Part shown: positions 13,034-23,650 of the stretch, piece after piece
Layout of the letters: the number at the start of each line of letters is the position of its first letter
How positions within the stretch are numbered: position 1 is the first letter of the stretch
Assembly (NCBI GenBank): GCA_905178155.1
Contig: CAJINV010000002.1
Coordinates: 5,513,709 to 5,577,708 of the forward strand
Origin: Amoebophrya sp. A120
Lineage: Eukaryota; Sar; Dinophyceae; Syndiniales; Amoebophryaceae
Direction of reading: 5' to 3'
DNA: 64,000 nt
Made by a program: the position numbers and the translations under genes
Notes under the pieces: model-generated
Told to the model about the DNA's origin: nothing
Databases searched by the model: none
Seen by the model: only the letters and a program-made list of their open reading frames with translations

Positions 13034-14101
13034 ATGTCAACCTCGATCACGACCCCCCTCCCGCCCGCCTGCACCGAGATCCTCGAGCTCAATCGTTGCT
13101 CCCGGGATCAGAACTGGATCGCGAAGCTGCGCGGCACCCTGCGGTACGACTTTGCGGCCAAAATGTGGTTTTGCTGTACCAGTCTGAAGTTTGGCAAGCC
13201 CGGGACCGGGGGTCAGTGCTTCTGCGTGCCGAAGACCCTGATGCCGAGGTATTTGCGGCTGACGAGTTCGGAATCTTGTTCTACTAGTGGTGGAAGTGGA
13301 ATGTTACACGATGCAGACGGAACGACCGTGTTCAACGAGTTGGAAGATCTTCGACTAGAACCAACGCGATCTTTTTCTGGTGAAAATGCAAAAACACAAA
13401 GCGGAGAGGGAGACCACATCTGCAACACAAGGTCGTGGTCATCTTCCAGTTGTAGTTCAAGTTCTGCAATTTCAACTTCTTGTTCTTCCAGACAAGTCAA
13501 TTCTTCTGCGACAGAAGACGTACAGGAAAAAGAAGTCGTGTCCTCTTTATTCACTTCATTTTCGTCTTCCAAGAACCCGACTCCGTCTCTTGAATCGGTG
13601 TCCACCGAAGCCACGGTGGAGGATTCGAAAACTGACAAGGACGCGGTGCGCAACCGGCAACATTCCTGTCGTCGTGGTCGTTGCGAGGTCTACAAGGTCG
13701 CAGAAGTAGTCGATGTCGAACAAGCTGGTGTACTACAGAGAGAGAATTCATCAGTATGCGACCGGAACTACTACACCGAGGGACTTTTGTCGCCATCAAG
13801 GAAGAGAAGAATTGATCTTGATCGGGAAGTGGATGAAAATATCGAAGCAGCTGCGGCGGCAAGCAGGGCGGAAATGTCAGCATCAATTGGACGACAGGAA
13901 GACAAGAAGCTTGACGCTGTGCTTTCCATCAACTCGGACGATTTTACCTCTTCTACAGCATCTCCTGACGAAACAGCAAGCACTCTGACTTTTTTGACGA
14001 ATCCTGCCAGCTGCAACGCCGACGTTTTCAGAAGAGAGTACCACGCAGTGGGCGTGGTTTTCCGGGTGCCAGTCCTGAAGCCGTGGCATTATCACGTGTG
14101 A
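13034..14101 (+). CDS. Hypothetical protein, 355 aa, single exon
   Basis: Function not recognised. I chose the ATG at 13034 (acagaaca before it) because codon bias and protein-like composition begin there. The first 75 residues look folded, with a cluster of aromatics and cysteines (AAKMWFCCTSLKFGKPGTGG, then QCFCVP). The middle is Ser-rich and acidic and likely disordered. The last 20 residues (VGVVFRVPVLKPWHYHV) are hydrophobic again. No introner interrupts it, unlike most neighbours. The cysteine cluster could bind a metal, but that is a guess. Confidence 0.65.
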   Translation: MSTSITTPLPPACTEILELNRCSRDQNWIAKLRGTLRYDFAAKMWFCCTSLKFGKPGTGGQCFCVPKTLMPRYLRLTSSESCSTSGGSGMLHDADGTTVFNELEDLRLEPTRSFSGENAKTQSGEGDHICNTRSWSSSSCSSSSAISTSCSSRQVNSSATEDVQEKEVVSSLFTSFSSSKNPTPSLESVSTEATVEDSKTDKDAVRNRQHSCRRGRCEVYKVAEVVDVEQAGVLQRENSSVCDRNYYTEGLLSPSRKRRIDLDREVDENIEAAAAASRAEMSASIGRQEDKKLDAVLSINSDDFTSSTASPDETASTLTFLTNPASCNADVFRREYHAVGVVFRVPVLKPWHYHV

Positions 14102-15253
14102 CAATATTCATTTGTCCCTCGATATCGATAAGTATCGATTATGTTGTCGCTTCAAACTTGTTGTGATTGTGATAATGATCTCATGCGCCGGGGGGGCACA
14201 TGCGGTGCCCCCAAAACAAGGGTCTTCTAGCTGCGCGTGCGCAGTCGTTCTTTGACAAGCAAAAGCAGTGCAGATCGTTCTTAAGTATACAAATTTTTGC
14301 ATCGTTACCTTCTCGAAAAAATGCAGCAGTAAGAGGAGTCGATGGATTGTCACACGTGATACAGCAAGGGAGAAGTTTATGACCAACTCGCGGAGCCGAA
14401 ACGAGGAGATTTGCAGGGTTACTGCTTTATCAACCGACTTCAATGCCCCCTCCTCTACAGCTTTCAATTGAATCAATGCTCCATTATCCTGACACGTGTT
14501 GTTGTTTTTTTTTCAATTATTTTTTTTCGTCTAGAAGTGATCACGACCCGAATCTCGCTTTTTTTCATGCGATCATGAGAAGCCACACGTATAAACGCAT
14601 ACGCATTGCTCATGGCTGCACCATTTTTCATAGAGACGTGGATACTCAACATATTTATTCATTGATACTACACCGTTGACATACACATAGGAATTTTGCT
14701 TAGAACAACAATGAGCGACTTGGACTTGCCTTCATGCTGCAAGCACAAATTTCCGCGCATCAACATCATGGTATGTGGTTTTAATGATCTCGAGCTGCTG
14801 CGCCGAGAGTTTGCTTGAGAAATAGATTCAAAAAATTTTGGTTTATTTGCACCTGAGGTAAAGATATGGTTCGTCATCTGCATTGTTGCAGATGCAGGCG
14901 GAGATGTATGCCGAATCATTATGAGAGGTTCACGTTCAGTTCCGTCTTAATTTGACCCATCGGTTATTTTGTTCCTCCTCGTCGGCGGTCACGTTAATTT
15001 CTTATATTAGCTTTTACGAGAAAGAACAACACCAAAACCGCAAACCGCAACAAGTTCAGCATGGATCAACCCGATCATCTTTCAGTCTTGAGGAGAATTT
15101 TTTTAGATCAGATTGACAGCACACGCTATTACCAACGAACTGCAGAGAACTGCAACTGGTTGTAGCAGCGTCGAGCAGCCTGGTTGTGGTTCTTGTACCA
15201 CTCTGCAATTTTTGGCCGCGGAACAGCTACCTGTGAAGCAAGTCCCGGCCAAC
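14102..15253. other. Intergenic with a GC hairpin and a short upstream ORF
   Basis: Contains a strong hairpin at 14192-14212. A 34-codon ORF at 15061-15165 (ATG GAT CAA to TAG) lies ahead of the next gene in another frame and could be an upstream ORF or a missed first exon. The rest is AT-rich without coding character. Confidence 0.4.
14192..14212. terminator. GC hairpin downstream of the 355-aa gene
   Basis: Perfect 8-bp stem GGGGGCAC / GTGCCCCC with a 5-base loop, 91 bases past the stop codon. A role in 3'-end formation is possible only by position. Confidence 0.25.
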
Positions 15254-18200
15254 ATGAAGGCAGACTCTTCTTTGACCGATGCGGATGTAGTTGCATCTCC
15301 GACCACACGTGGACTGGGCGCGCCAGAACTGGGACCAGGACGACCTGCTGCACCAGCCGAAGAACTTCCAGAACATGATTTTTCTGCTCACGGATCAGCA
15401 CTACCGAACCATTCTCCGCACCTTCGTGATAACAACTCTGCTCCTGGTAGCCCTGACCGTGAACATCCCGACGTCCTCGCGGCTGGATCAACATTGTCCG
15501 ACCAGGTGAACGAAATAATTGTAGAGCAAAAGACGGAACAAGAAGACCCACTACACGGGGACGCCCTGCCACCCGCAGCGAATCTTGACGCGGACTACCA
15601 GCATCACCAGAGCTTCGGAACCGTCATGGTGGACGTGAAAAATCATGTAGCTGGTGAACAAGACCACAACCCGTGGGCAGCTCCCTCTGTGGCAGGTCCT
15701 ATGCCCCCGCCGGCGAATGCTCTTTACCAAACACAAACTGGTATGGAGCTACAACCGGTATTCTATCCAAACAACTGCAGTTTTTACGATGATCCACAAC
15801 AAGCCGAGGTCTTCAGCAACTACGGCTACAGCCCGCAGCAGCATGAGTTCTTTCAGGAGCCCTACCTTTACTACGATGGGAACAATGCTGGCCAACAGCA
15901 TCCTGCAGTGGTTATGACAAACCACATGCCCGACGGCGCACACGCATCAGCTTCGTCCTGCTCGTGGAGTCACGAGGTCCAAAATTCATGGGGCCAGCGG
16001 GACATGCACATGCAAAATTACAGGACGCACGGAAATTCTACTTCTGTTCCTGTTGGCAATGCAGTGCATTATGAGCAGCCCGCCTACAATCCACAGGAAA
16101 TATGGCTACAGACGCAGCCAAACTACTGTGCAACAACGCTGTCTTTTACCGAAAATGGTACGGCGAGTGAAAGTGGCCACAGTGGAACTGAAAAGACATT
16201 GGACAGAAATATCAGTGGCTCCTGTACTTCTTCTACGCCGTCCGCCAACGTTGAGACACCAACGGCGGCGCAGACAGGTGGACCTGCGCCAGAAGCGGTT
16301 GTTGAAAAAACAACTGCGCCAACAGAAATTGATGGCCCGACTTCCTCCACATCTTGCCCGTCGAGGTCCGCGTCTGTTTCCACGATACAAGGCGGTAGTG
16401 GTCCGCCCGATGAACTTTTAGGTTTGAATTTGAGCAGCCCGAGGAGTTGCAATCACCAGGACATACACACTGCTCAAGCTGCCCCGCGACGTGGCAATGT
16501 CGGCCCCATTTCAGCAAGAAGAGACAAAAGTATCGGCGCCGAAAGAACTACTACATCACCGGCCCAAAAACCTCCGACACTATTGGAAATCCCGACTCCG
16601 CAAAGTAGAGGGAGCGATGCCCCTTGTGTGCGGAGAAAAGATTTGAAATTTTTGGTTGACGATATCATGAAACCCGGTCCGGTGAAGAAGATACTAGAAG
16701 GCGGAATTTCTTCGGACAAGAAATCATGTGCCTCTCAGGAAGGTGGCACAGCCTCGTCTTCGTCCCAGACCGCACTCCAGCTCATGCGAGACTGTGAGCA
16801 CTTGGTGTTGCCATCCGACAAGGACCACCACGACTGTAGGACAATGCTGAGCTCCGCTCCCCAAAAGCAAAATGCGGCTCAAGTGCGGCCCGTGGAAACG
16901 GGCTCCACCACCCACCTCTTCGAGCCAGAGAATGAGCCGCGAGCATTTTCGTCACCGGAGCTGATACGTGGTGGGGAAGAGATGAGACGCGAGGAACGCG
17001 AGGAGCCTGAGAAGATCGGGGAGGACCGGCATCTTTCAGCACCCAAGACGGACACAGTTGCCAACGCTGCCGCACTGCTGATATCGCCTTCTGCTGGAAA
17101 ATTACCTGCAGCGCCGGGGCAAGGTGAGGAAAACAAGAACGGCTCTGCGATTTCCTCGAAGTTGCCGCGCTGCCGGCGCCAGAAAGCCGCTCTAAACCGT
17201 CCGGTCCAGACCCAGCTGTCCCAGTTGCATACGCATTTTGAACATGGTCTGTCTGATCATGAAAGCGCGGGACTCACCAGATCGAGAAGGAACAAGAGCA
17301 ACAAGACGTGCTGCCGTGGCTCCAAATCTGCAAATGACGGATCAGCAGTTGTACCTGTAGAAGCAAAAAGCACCACTTCAAAAAGCAAGCGAACCTTTGC
17401 GCCGTTTGAAGACAAGGTTAGATCTGGATTTCTGTTGCGAAAACGCGTTTCCGAAACCGTTTGTGGGACCACCAGACCGCACCTAGCTGCGAGCGCGAAG
17501 TTTCTGCAGGGACTGGGGATTGTTCAGAAAGGTCAGAAGAGCGGATTGAAACCGCAGCAGAATGGCAATGCCAATCCGACTTGTAGAAGCGAACGGCACC
17601 ATGAAGGTCGTGAACCAAATCAGCCTGTCCGCGGCAACCGTTTCATTTTCTATGCGCTGGACGGGAACACAAGGCAGGTTTTTCCCATCTCCCGCGACGT
17701 GTTTCAAAATTTCCGGAAATCCAATTGTGACCGCTATGAAGGGTTCAGGAAGTACCTTTTTCCACCGGTCGTGAACCCAGAGGAGGAGCCAGTCGACGAA
17801 CATAACCAGCAGAGACGAGTAGAAGCGGCTCCCGCACCATATAATTCTTCACGAGATGAACAAGGATCATTGTGCTTAGTTCCGTATTCAAGAGGACACG
17901 TCAGCCACAATACAGAATCGGACATCAGACGTCCACTCGAGCTACGTCGACAAACTGATGGCACTGATAGAAATTATTCCCAACATCCGAGCAATGGCAG
18001 ACGGCTGCACTTCGACAAAAAAGAAAAGTGGCTGGAGAAGCTCGTGCCGGTGAGGTTTAGCATTGCGACCTGCAAAGTTCCCGAAGAAAGTGGCACGGAA
18101 AGCACCAGTGAGGACGAGGAAATAACCATCAACGGGAGAATATCCATAAAGAAAGAACAACGCTTGACACAATATGTGTTAGCTAGGAGGAAGACGCGTG

Positions 18201-18265
18201 GTGCCCATGCTGTGCTACTGTGTGTTATGCATTATCTTGGTCGTCTTGGACGCCAGCTAGTATGA
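15254..18265 (+). CDS. Hypothetical protein, 1003 aa, single exon
   Basis: Function not recognised. The frame is open from 15113, but 15254 is the first ATG (cggccaac before it). An N-terminal disordered region is followed by a Tyr/Gln/His/Asn-rich prion-like stretch around residues 150-290 (EPYLYYDGNNAGQQ), then long Ser/Thr/Pro-rich linkers. A basic region near residues 640-760 (SRRNKSNKTCCRGSK) could contact nucleic acid. The most folded-looking segment is near residues 790-840 (NRFIFYALDGNTRQVFPI, then ISRDVFQNFRK). The composition would suit an RNA-granule or regulatory protein, which is inference. The last 25 codons may lie beyond an intron I could not define. Confidence 0.65.
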   Translation: MKADSSLTDADVVASPTTRGLGAPELGPGRPAAPAEELPEHDFSAHGSALPNHSPHLRDNNSAPGSPDREHPDVLAAGSTLSDQVNEIIVEQKTEQEDPLHGDALPPAANLDADYQHHQSFGTVMVDVKNHVAGEQDHNPWAAPSVAGPMPPPANALYQTQTGMELQPVFYPNNCSFYDDPQQAEVFSNYGYSPQQHEFFQEPYLYYDGNNAGQQHPAVVMTNHMPDGAHASASSCSWSHEVQNSWGQRDMHMQNYRTHGNSTSVPVGNAVHYEQPAYNPQEIWLQTQPNYCATTLSFTENGTASESGHSGTEKTLDRNISGSCTSSTPSANVETPTAAQTGGPAPEAVVEKTTAPTEIDGPTSSTSCPSRSASVSTIQGGSGPPDELLGLNLSSPRSCNHQDIHTAQAAPRRGNVGPISARRDKSIGAERTTTSPAQKPPTLLEIPTPQSRGSDAPCVRRKDLKFLVDDIMKPGPVKKILEGGISSDKKSCASQEGGTASSSSQTALQLMRDCEHLVLPSDKDHHDCRTMLSSAPQKQNAAQVRPVETGSTTHLFEPENEPRAFSSPELIRGGEEMRREEREEPEKIGEDRHLSAPKTDTVANAAALLISPSAGKLPAAPGQGEENKNGSAISSKLPRCRRQKAALNRPVQTQLSQLHTHFEHGLSDHESAGLTRSRRNKSNKTCCRGSKSANDGSAVVPVEAKSTTSKSKRTFAPFEDKVRSGFLLRKRVSETVCGTTRPHLAASAKFLQGLGIVQKGQKSGLKPQQNGNANPTCRSERHHEGREPNQPVRGNRFIFYALDGNTRQVFPISRDVFQNFRKSNCDRYEGFRKYLFPPVVNPEEEPVDEHNQQRRVEAAPAPYNSSRDEQGSLCLVPYSRGHVSHNTESDIRRPLELRRQTDGTDRNYSQHPSNGRRLHFDKKEKWLEKLVPVRFSIATCKVPEESGTESTSEDEEITINGRISIKKEQRLTQYVLARRKTRGAHAVLLCVMHYLGRLGRQLV

Positions 18266-19353
18266 AAGCTGCAACAGCAGGTCGGGATAGGTATTTTCGA
18301 GATGGAACAACGCACGGCAGACTTATCAATCCATTTAGTATCCCTGTAAAGAGAGTTGTTCTCCTCAATAGCCCAAATTTGATGCCGGGCGAAACAACGA
18401 CGGAACCATGTCCCAGGTAGGGCTCTTGACTCTAGCGCCGGAATTCGCATTGGCCTTCTTGCGGGACACAGAAACAATCAACATGCCGGGGAGTACTAGA
18501 TGCACACCTCCTGCTTGCACTCGTCCGGCAATAGAAGCGGTGCAAGCGCATGCAATCAAGGCACCGCGAGCGGCTTCTGCCACGGCTGCTCCTTCTCGGT
18601 CCACTGAGCCCAAATACCCCACTGACGATAAATCCGGAAAGACATCATCACTAGAAGATGAGCCTGTCGTCGTCGTGGCTGCGAGAACGTTCCAATGATA
18701 ATGCGCGGCTCGTCTGTCGTAGGAGAACCAGCTGGTCTTGCACAATGAAAGTGTGGTCGATTAGTATCCCTTGACATCTACTTAAGTACTTCTTTGCTAT
18801 TCCCGAAGACAAATTTATCTTGGTGTTGAAGCGCTCAGCACAACCACAAGGAGGCATCTTGAGATGGCGTTCTTGCACTCAGCACGCGTTGCCAACTGCA
18901 GAGCGTTGTAGTTGCAAGCCTGTTGTAGTTGCAGGCCTCGAGGTAGGTAGTGTTTTCCAAGTAGAACGATAAAGCCATTTCTTATCCAACAGGAAAAGGG
19001 CAATCAGGTCTGACGATCCATGGAGCAAAAATCTAGAAAATCCTGGTAGCGAAAAGTAGGAGTTGCAACGTCTTCTGGAGAGTAATGCAGATTCTCATCT
19101 GCGAGAGAAAATCATGTCAGTAGAATCGTTCTGAAAAGCTAAGTGCGCGATGACGGTCTTGAATGCATCAGGATGAGCAGTCGAATTTTGTTGAATTTCA
19201 TTACGTACGCGATAAGCTTAAGCAAACATTTAGATTCCACGAAAATGTAAATTTTTGATGAAATAACTGCGATAATGTCCTTGTGGAAGTTTTATTGATT
19301 CGTAATTTTCGGCTACGTTCATCTGCCTTACTCGCGAATAAGACCACGACTCC
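18266..19353. other. Intergenic with an ambiguous small ORF
   Basis: An ATG-initiated + ORF at 18408-18698 (96 aa) and an overlapping - strand ORF at 18365-18745 are both open. The segment is GC-richer than its surroundings. I cannot decide whether either is real. The rest, 18750-19350, shows nothing. Confidence 0.3.
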
Positions 19354-20586
19354 ATGGGCAATGTCTGTTGTGGTGGGCGACCGGAGCCCAGCACCCCGCG
19401 TGGGCGTCCCGAAGAACGCAATCAACGCCGTCGCACGGACGGGCAACCGGACACCCCGCGGGAGGTCACACCGAACAAGTACGGCCAGTACGTTTTACCA
19501 AATGCAAAAATGTCTGGGGCTGGGAGATGGCGAGATTTGTCATGCATATTTTGAATGACCCACGATGTCCGTGATGCATGCCCTAGCGTCACAGATTTTT
19601 AGACAACTTTGCGATGCCTCTACCGCATGAGAAACAAATGCCCTCTCCGCGTAGCACAAAGACAAACTGAAGTCCTCTTGCTGGTCGTGCAATACAAATT
19701 TTTTTTAGATTCCAGAGACAGCGTGACAAGTTTAGAATCTTCCAGACCCAGACATTTTTGCAATCCATACGTTTACACGGATGACAACTCGCGGTACCTC
19801 GGCCAGGAGTACGAGAAAAACCGGCACTTTGCGCAGCTCGCTGGGGACGCGATGGGGCAGTACGCGCAGAAGTCGCAGGAGCAGTGGCGGAAGGGGGATA
19901 AGAAAGCCGCCAAGGAGTTGTCCCTTCTGAAAGAGGAAAAGCGGAAAGAAATGGAGCACTACAACCGGCAAGCCGTTGCCGTCGTGCTGAGACCGCAGAT
20001 GCTACCAAGTGACGGTACCAAATTTCGGTCGAACAAGCTGGATTTGCATGGCCTGTACGTGTATCAAATGTAAAAATGTCTGGGTCTGGAAGATTAGAAC
20101 TTGTTATGCTAAATCTGAATGATGCAAAAATCTGTGTTGCGTGAGTGCCAAAAGCTGGCCGCTTCTGACCAAGTTGAGAGGGAGTTTCTCATGCAGGAAA
20201 GGCATGATAGAGACCTCAAAGAATCTGTCATGCTGAGTCTCGCACTCCAGACCTCATCGGTCTTGGGAAAGAACCTGCATCACAAATCTTGCATTCTTCC
20301 AGACCCAGACACTTTTGCATTTGATAACGTCAAGGAAGCGGAGGGCGTCGTGGAGCAGTTTCTGCGAGAGTTCAGTAAAGAGCAGAACACACGGTGGCAC
20401 GAGCTGGAAAGAAAAGAAGTGATGATTGTGGTCGGCGAGGGGCAGCATTCCGATTTCAACAAAGCTAAACTGCGGCCGGCAATAAAACGGCTACTGACGC
20501 GCAAAGGTTACAACTTCCACGAAGACGTGATGTTTAGTCCCCGAGGTGCGACGAAAAACTACGGAGCGCTGGTGGTTTCTGTATGA
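19354..20586 (+). CDS. DUF1771-Smr domain protein with predicted lipidated N-terminus (227 aa)
   Basis: Exons 19354-19495, 19775-20061 and 20332-20586 total 684 nt (228 codons). The N-terminus MGNVCCGG fits N-myristoylation at Gly2 plus palmitoylation at Cys5/Cys6, so membrane anchoring is likely. Residues about 52-120 are a charged helical DUF1771 domain (AQKSQEQWRKGDKKAAKEL). Residues 136-227 are an Smr domain: LDLHG at 136-140, VVGEGQHS at 176-183, KLRPAIKRLL, and a final GALVVSV strand. Smr domains bind or cleave nucleic acid; DUF1771-Smr proteins are often tied to mRNA or ribosome quality control. The second introner lies right after LDLHGLYV, so the domain exists only in the spliced message. 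Lipid anchoring of an Smr protein is unusual. Confidence 0.9.
19496..19769. mobile_element. Introner, main family A (274 bp)
   Basis: TIR TACCAAATGCAAAAATGTCT at the left, complementary end at the right (TTTTTGCAATCCATA). Perfect TSD cgttt. Excision of 279 nt keeps the frame. Confidence 0.9.
20062..20326. mobile_element. Introner, main family A (265 bp)
   Basis: TIR TATCAAATGTAAAAATGTCT and complement; flanks acgtg/acgtc. Excision of 270 nt fuses LDLHGLYV to KEAEGVVEQ and restores a textbook Smr domain, which is independent support for exact removal. Confidence 0.93.
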
Positions 20587-21630
20587 TTTTGGTATACTTG
20601 TTGAATAATGCGTTTTCTTCAAATTATCGCAAAGACAGCACTCACTTCTCAGATACTTAACTATCAACTGTGGCATGAAGAGCAGTAGACACCCATGAAT
20701 TGGAATTCCTTTATTTCTGGCGACAAAAAAATTTGATTGAAAGGCGTCGAGTTGCGTCTTCATCTATCATCTCTCGTGAGGAACACCGCCGAGACTACTG
20801 GTCGCTTCTGGACCTGTGTTGTAAGGCTCTCTTGTTGCTCCACCTCGATGTGAATGTGTTCCTCTCTGTCCGGAAAGATCTTGCCTAAAGCATAGCAGCT
20901 TCATCTGCACCACCGGCCTCGGTTTTTTATTTGATGTGCGGCCCAGTTCTAGTATCTAAACCAGACCATGATTGAACCTTTCCGTCCTCGAAAGAACGTT
21001 CAAATACAAAGAGTACACATCGTCGCCATTCGTTCTCCACTTATGTACGTAGTCGCCATCGCGATGATTACATAGAAGACATTGCATTCCTGTCGTGCTG
21101 CATCGCAGAGCCTACCAAAAAGCATCGCGCACGAGAAAAATCGTCCACATTGTCATTATCCTAGAAGTAGAAGAATCCATCGCTCCTTCCTTCTCCAGGA
21201 AAAGCAAGAAAAACAGGAAGAACAAGTCGTGCTGCTTTGAATAATATAAGGCACAGGCTCTGCTTGTGATATAGTATTGAAACATTCATCGTGCACAGGT
21301 CGGTGGCTTACGGCAAAAATGGTACACAATGAGGGTACCACGTAGAATCCCACCCTGTATAAGTATTACTCCTCCTAGGAATAGTGTTAGTACCACAATT
21401 TTCAGGTAGCAGTCATGCAACTCCTTCGATATACTAATTGAGCAGAAGTTCTCAATCTATTCAACTTCTACGGGCCGCGCCATTCTTGCTCCCCAATTTC
21501 ATATTCAACTACATATGTGTACAGTCCTTCGCTAGAAGCCACAGAAACGATCCGGACGTTAAGTAATATCAGTAATTACTATACCGTAGTAGAATTACCG
21601 GAGAAATTATCACCCCGCCCAGTTTCAGTT
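20587..21630. other. Intergenic, no gene seen
   Basis: AT-rich, stop-rich in all frames. The coiled-coil gene's frame is open from 21517 without an ATG until 21631. Confidence 0.5.
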
Positions 21631-22833
21631 ATGCCAATCGTTTCGTCCAACCCCCCACCCTCGAGCAGCTCCGTAGTTGGTGCGATCTCCATCCGTGCCA
21701 CCAACGGAGGAACTACAGCTGCAAATCCGACATCCAGAAGTGTCTCGTCGTCCCTGACGGCGTCGCCTATGGCCGTCAACGCTATTTCAAGAAGCACGGC
21801 ATCTTTGACCACTACAAGCGCAGCTGCAAGACCAACAGCAACTTCTAGCGGTAGTACTTCTATCCCGGCGACGACGAGCTCGAGTGTTCTCTCGATCACT
21901 GGTCGTGGCCGCTCGCTTTCGTCCGCAACGAACGGGTACGCCATTTCCGTCGCGCGCGCGGCGGCGGCAAGGGCCAATTCTGGCGCGGCAAGCACTTCCG
22001 AGTCCCAGAGGAACGCGATGCAGGACCGCCAACTGCTCCAACGGGCACAAAGGATCCAGAACCGCGTGGAGTCGATTTCCGATTTTTACCACAACAACCG
22101 CGCTGTCGTCGCCGACCTGGCCAGCTCCGCGAGCGACTTGCAGGTGGAAATCGAGCGGTCGAACAGTGAGCTGGAAACGCGACGGCAGGAGATCCAAGAT
22201 ATCAAATGTAAAAATGTCTGGGTCTGGAAGATTTCCAGGTTTGTCATGCACATTTTGCATGACTCCTGATGTCTGTGATGCATGCCCTAGCATCACAGAT
22301 TTTGTGAGGGCTTCCTGATGCCTATACCGCATGACAAATGCTCTGTCCGTGTAGCAGAACTTGGACGCTCTTTGCTGCTCATGCAATACAGATTTTTTTA
22401 GAATCCCAAATCAGCATGACAAGTTAGATTCTTCCAGACCCAGACATTTTTACATTTGATCCAGGACTTGCGGGAACGACTCCAGCTGGCGCAGCAGCTC
22501 CGGGACCGCGCCATGGCCGACTACGAGCGGTCACTGGCTACGACGAACGCCCTGCAGAACGCCATTGAAGCCTTGACGGCGAACGCCGCCAACGCGGTGC
22601 ACGAAGCAATCAGGAACGTGGAGCAGGAAATCGCAAATGCGCAGATACGACAAGCGGAAAGTGACTTGCAGCAGCAGAATGTTGTGGTTCATGAGTTGAA
22701 CAATTTGAACATCCAAAATCTACAAAACCAAAACAACGCCCTGCATGCGCTCGTGCCCATGTCCCGCGCTTCGACCTTGACGCCCAGGTCGCTGGCGTCG
22801 GACTTAGGCACGGAATTTCAGGAGGACGACTGA
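21631..22833 (+). CDS. Coiled-coil protein, 311 aa
   Basis: Function not recognised. Exons 21631-22199 and 22467-22833 total 936 nt. The ATG at 21631 is the first in a frame open from 21517. The N-terminal 125 residues are Ser/Thr/Ala-rich (TSRSVSSSLTASPMAVNAIS) and likely disordered. The remainder is a long coiled coil (ERSNSELETRRQEIQD joined to LRERLQLAQQLRDRAM) rich in Gln, Asn, Leu and Ala. The introner falls inside the coil without breaking it once spliced. It could be a structural or scaffold protein. Confidence 0.75.
22200..22461. mobile_element. Introner, main family A (262 bp)
   Basis: TIR TATCAAATGTAAAAATGTCT and complement, flanks caaga/cagga. Nearly identical to 42962-43223 in the same orientation and to 4574-4835 in the opposite one. 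Excision of 267 nt keeps the frame. Confidence 0.92.
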
Positions 22834-23650
22834 AGTGTGTGATTGCTGTGAGTGATCTACTTACGTCGAGGAAGCACATGCCAAGCTGTTTATTGAAACT
22901 ATAACTCGCATAGTGCCACAAAAGAACTGAAACGGGGCGCGAAGTAACAGTGCAGCCCTTCTTCCCAATGCGAGGTTAGTTGTTCTTGTTTGTGTGAGCG
23001 AACTTGTTCCTGCTCGGTCGTCTTGTCAATGTGAGCCTTGCGCCTGGGCCTGCCCCCGTTCTCGTTCATTAGACAGGGGCAGCATGGCGTCGCGTGGCTG
23101 TGGAGGGCGCATCGCAGTCAATTGTCGTGCGGCTCGGAGGTGTATTGATTTGTGCAGCCCAACAAGGCCAAGCGGTTTGATGGCTAGAAACTATAATCAC
23201 GGGGCAACGAGCTGTGTCTGCAGACACAAGCTGGGGTCACATGATCGTGTGGCGTCTGCCAGTAGTTGTTTTCGCCCCCGCGCAGTTACGTTGTGGAGTT
23301 TCGTAGTTGGTTGTAAAGAACCCAAAAAAAATGGTGCGAATGAGAGTTCCAAGAGTGTGAGGAATACTCGAGATGTCAAGTTCTCATCGTCTTCGTCTCT
23401 GACATCGCAATGTTTCATTCAGTCGATTTTTCGCGTATTGTTTCGCACATATTCGTGTCACCGAGAAAACGCATCCACCGAGCGATGGCATATATTTGCC
23501 TTGATTTCCCTCCATTTGGGAACAATAGAAGAAGGAGGAATGTAGATCTGGAACTACAACTAGAACCTTGAGAATGTAAAAAAATTGCAATGGGAATGAA
23601 ACTGAGTTAATTTTTCCGACCAGACTATTCCGCAGCAAAACCCCACAAGT
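22834..23650. other. Intergenic, no convincing gene
   Basis: One + frame is open at 22994-23545 without an ATG start and with no coding-like composition. A pyrimidine-containing stretch ending in AG at 23634-23635 precedes the proton-channel ATG and may be a splice or trans-splice acceptor. Confidence 0.4.
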
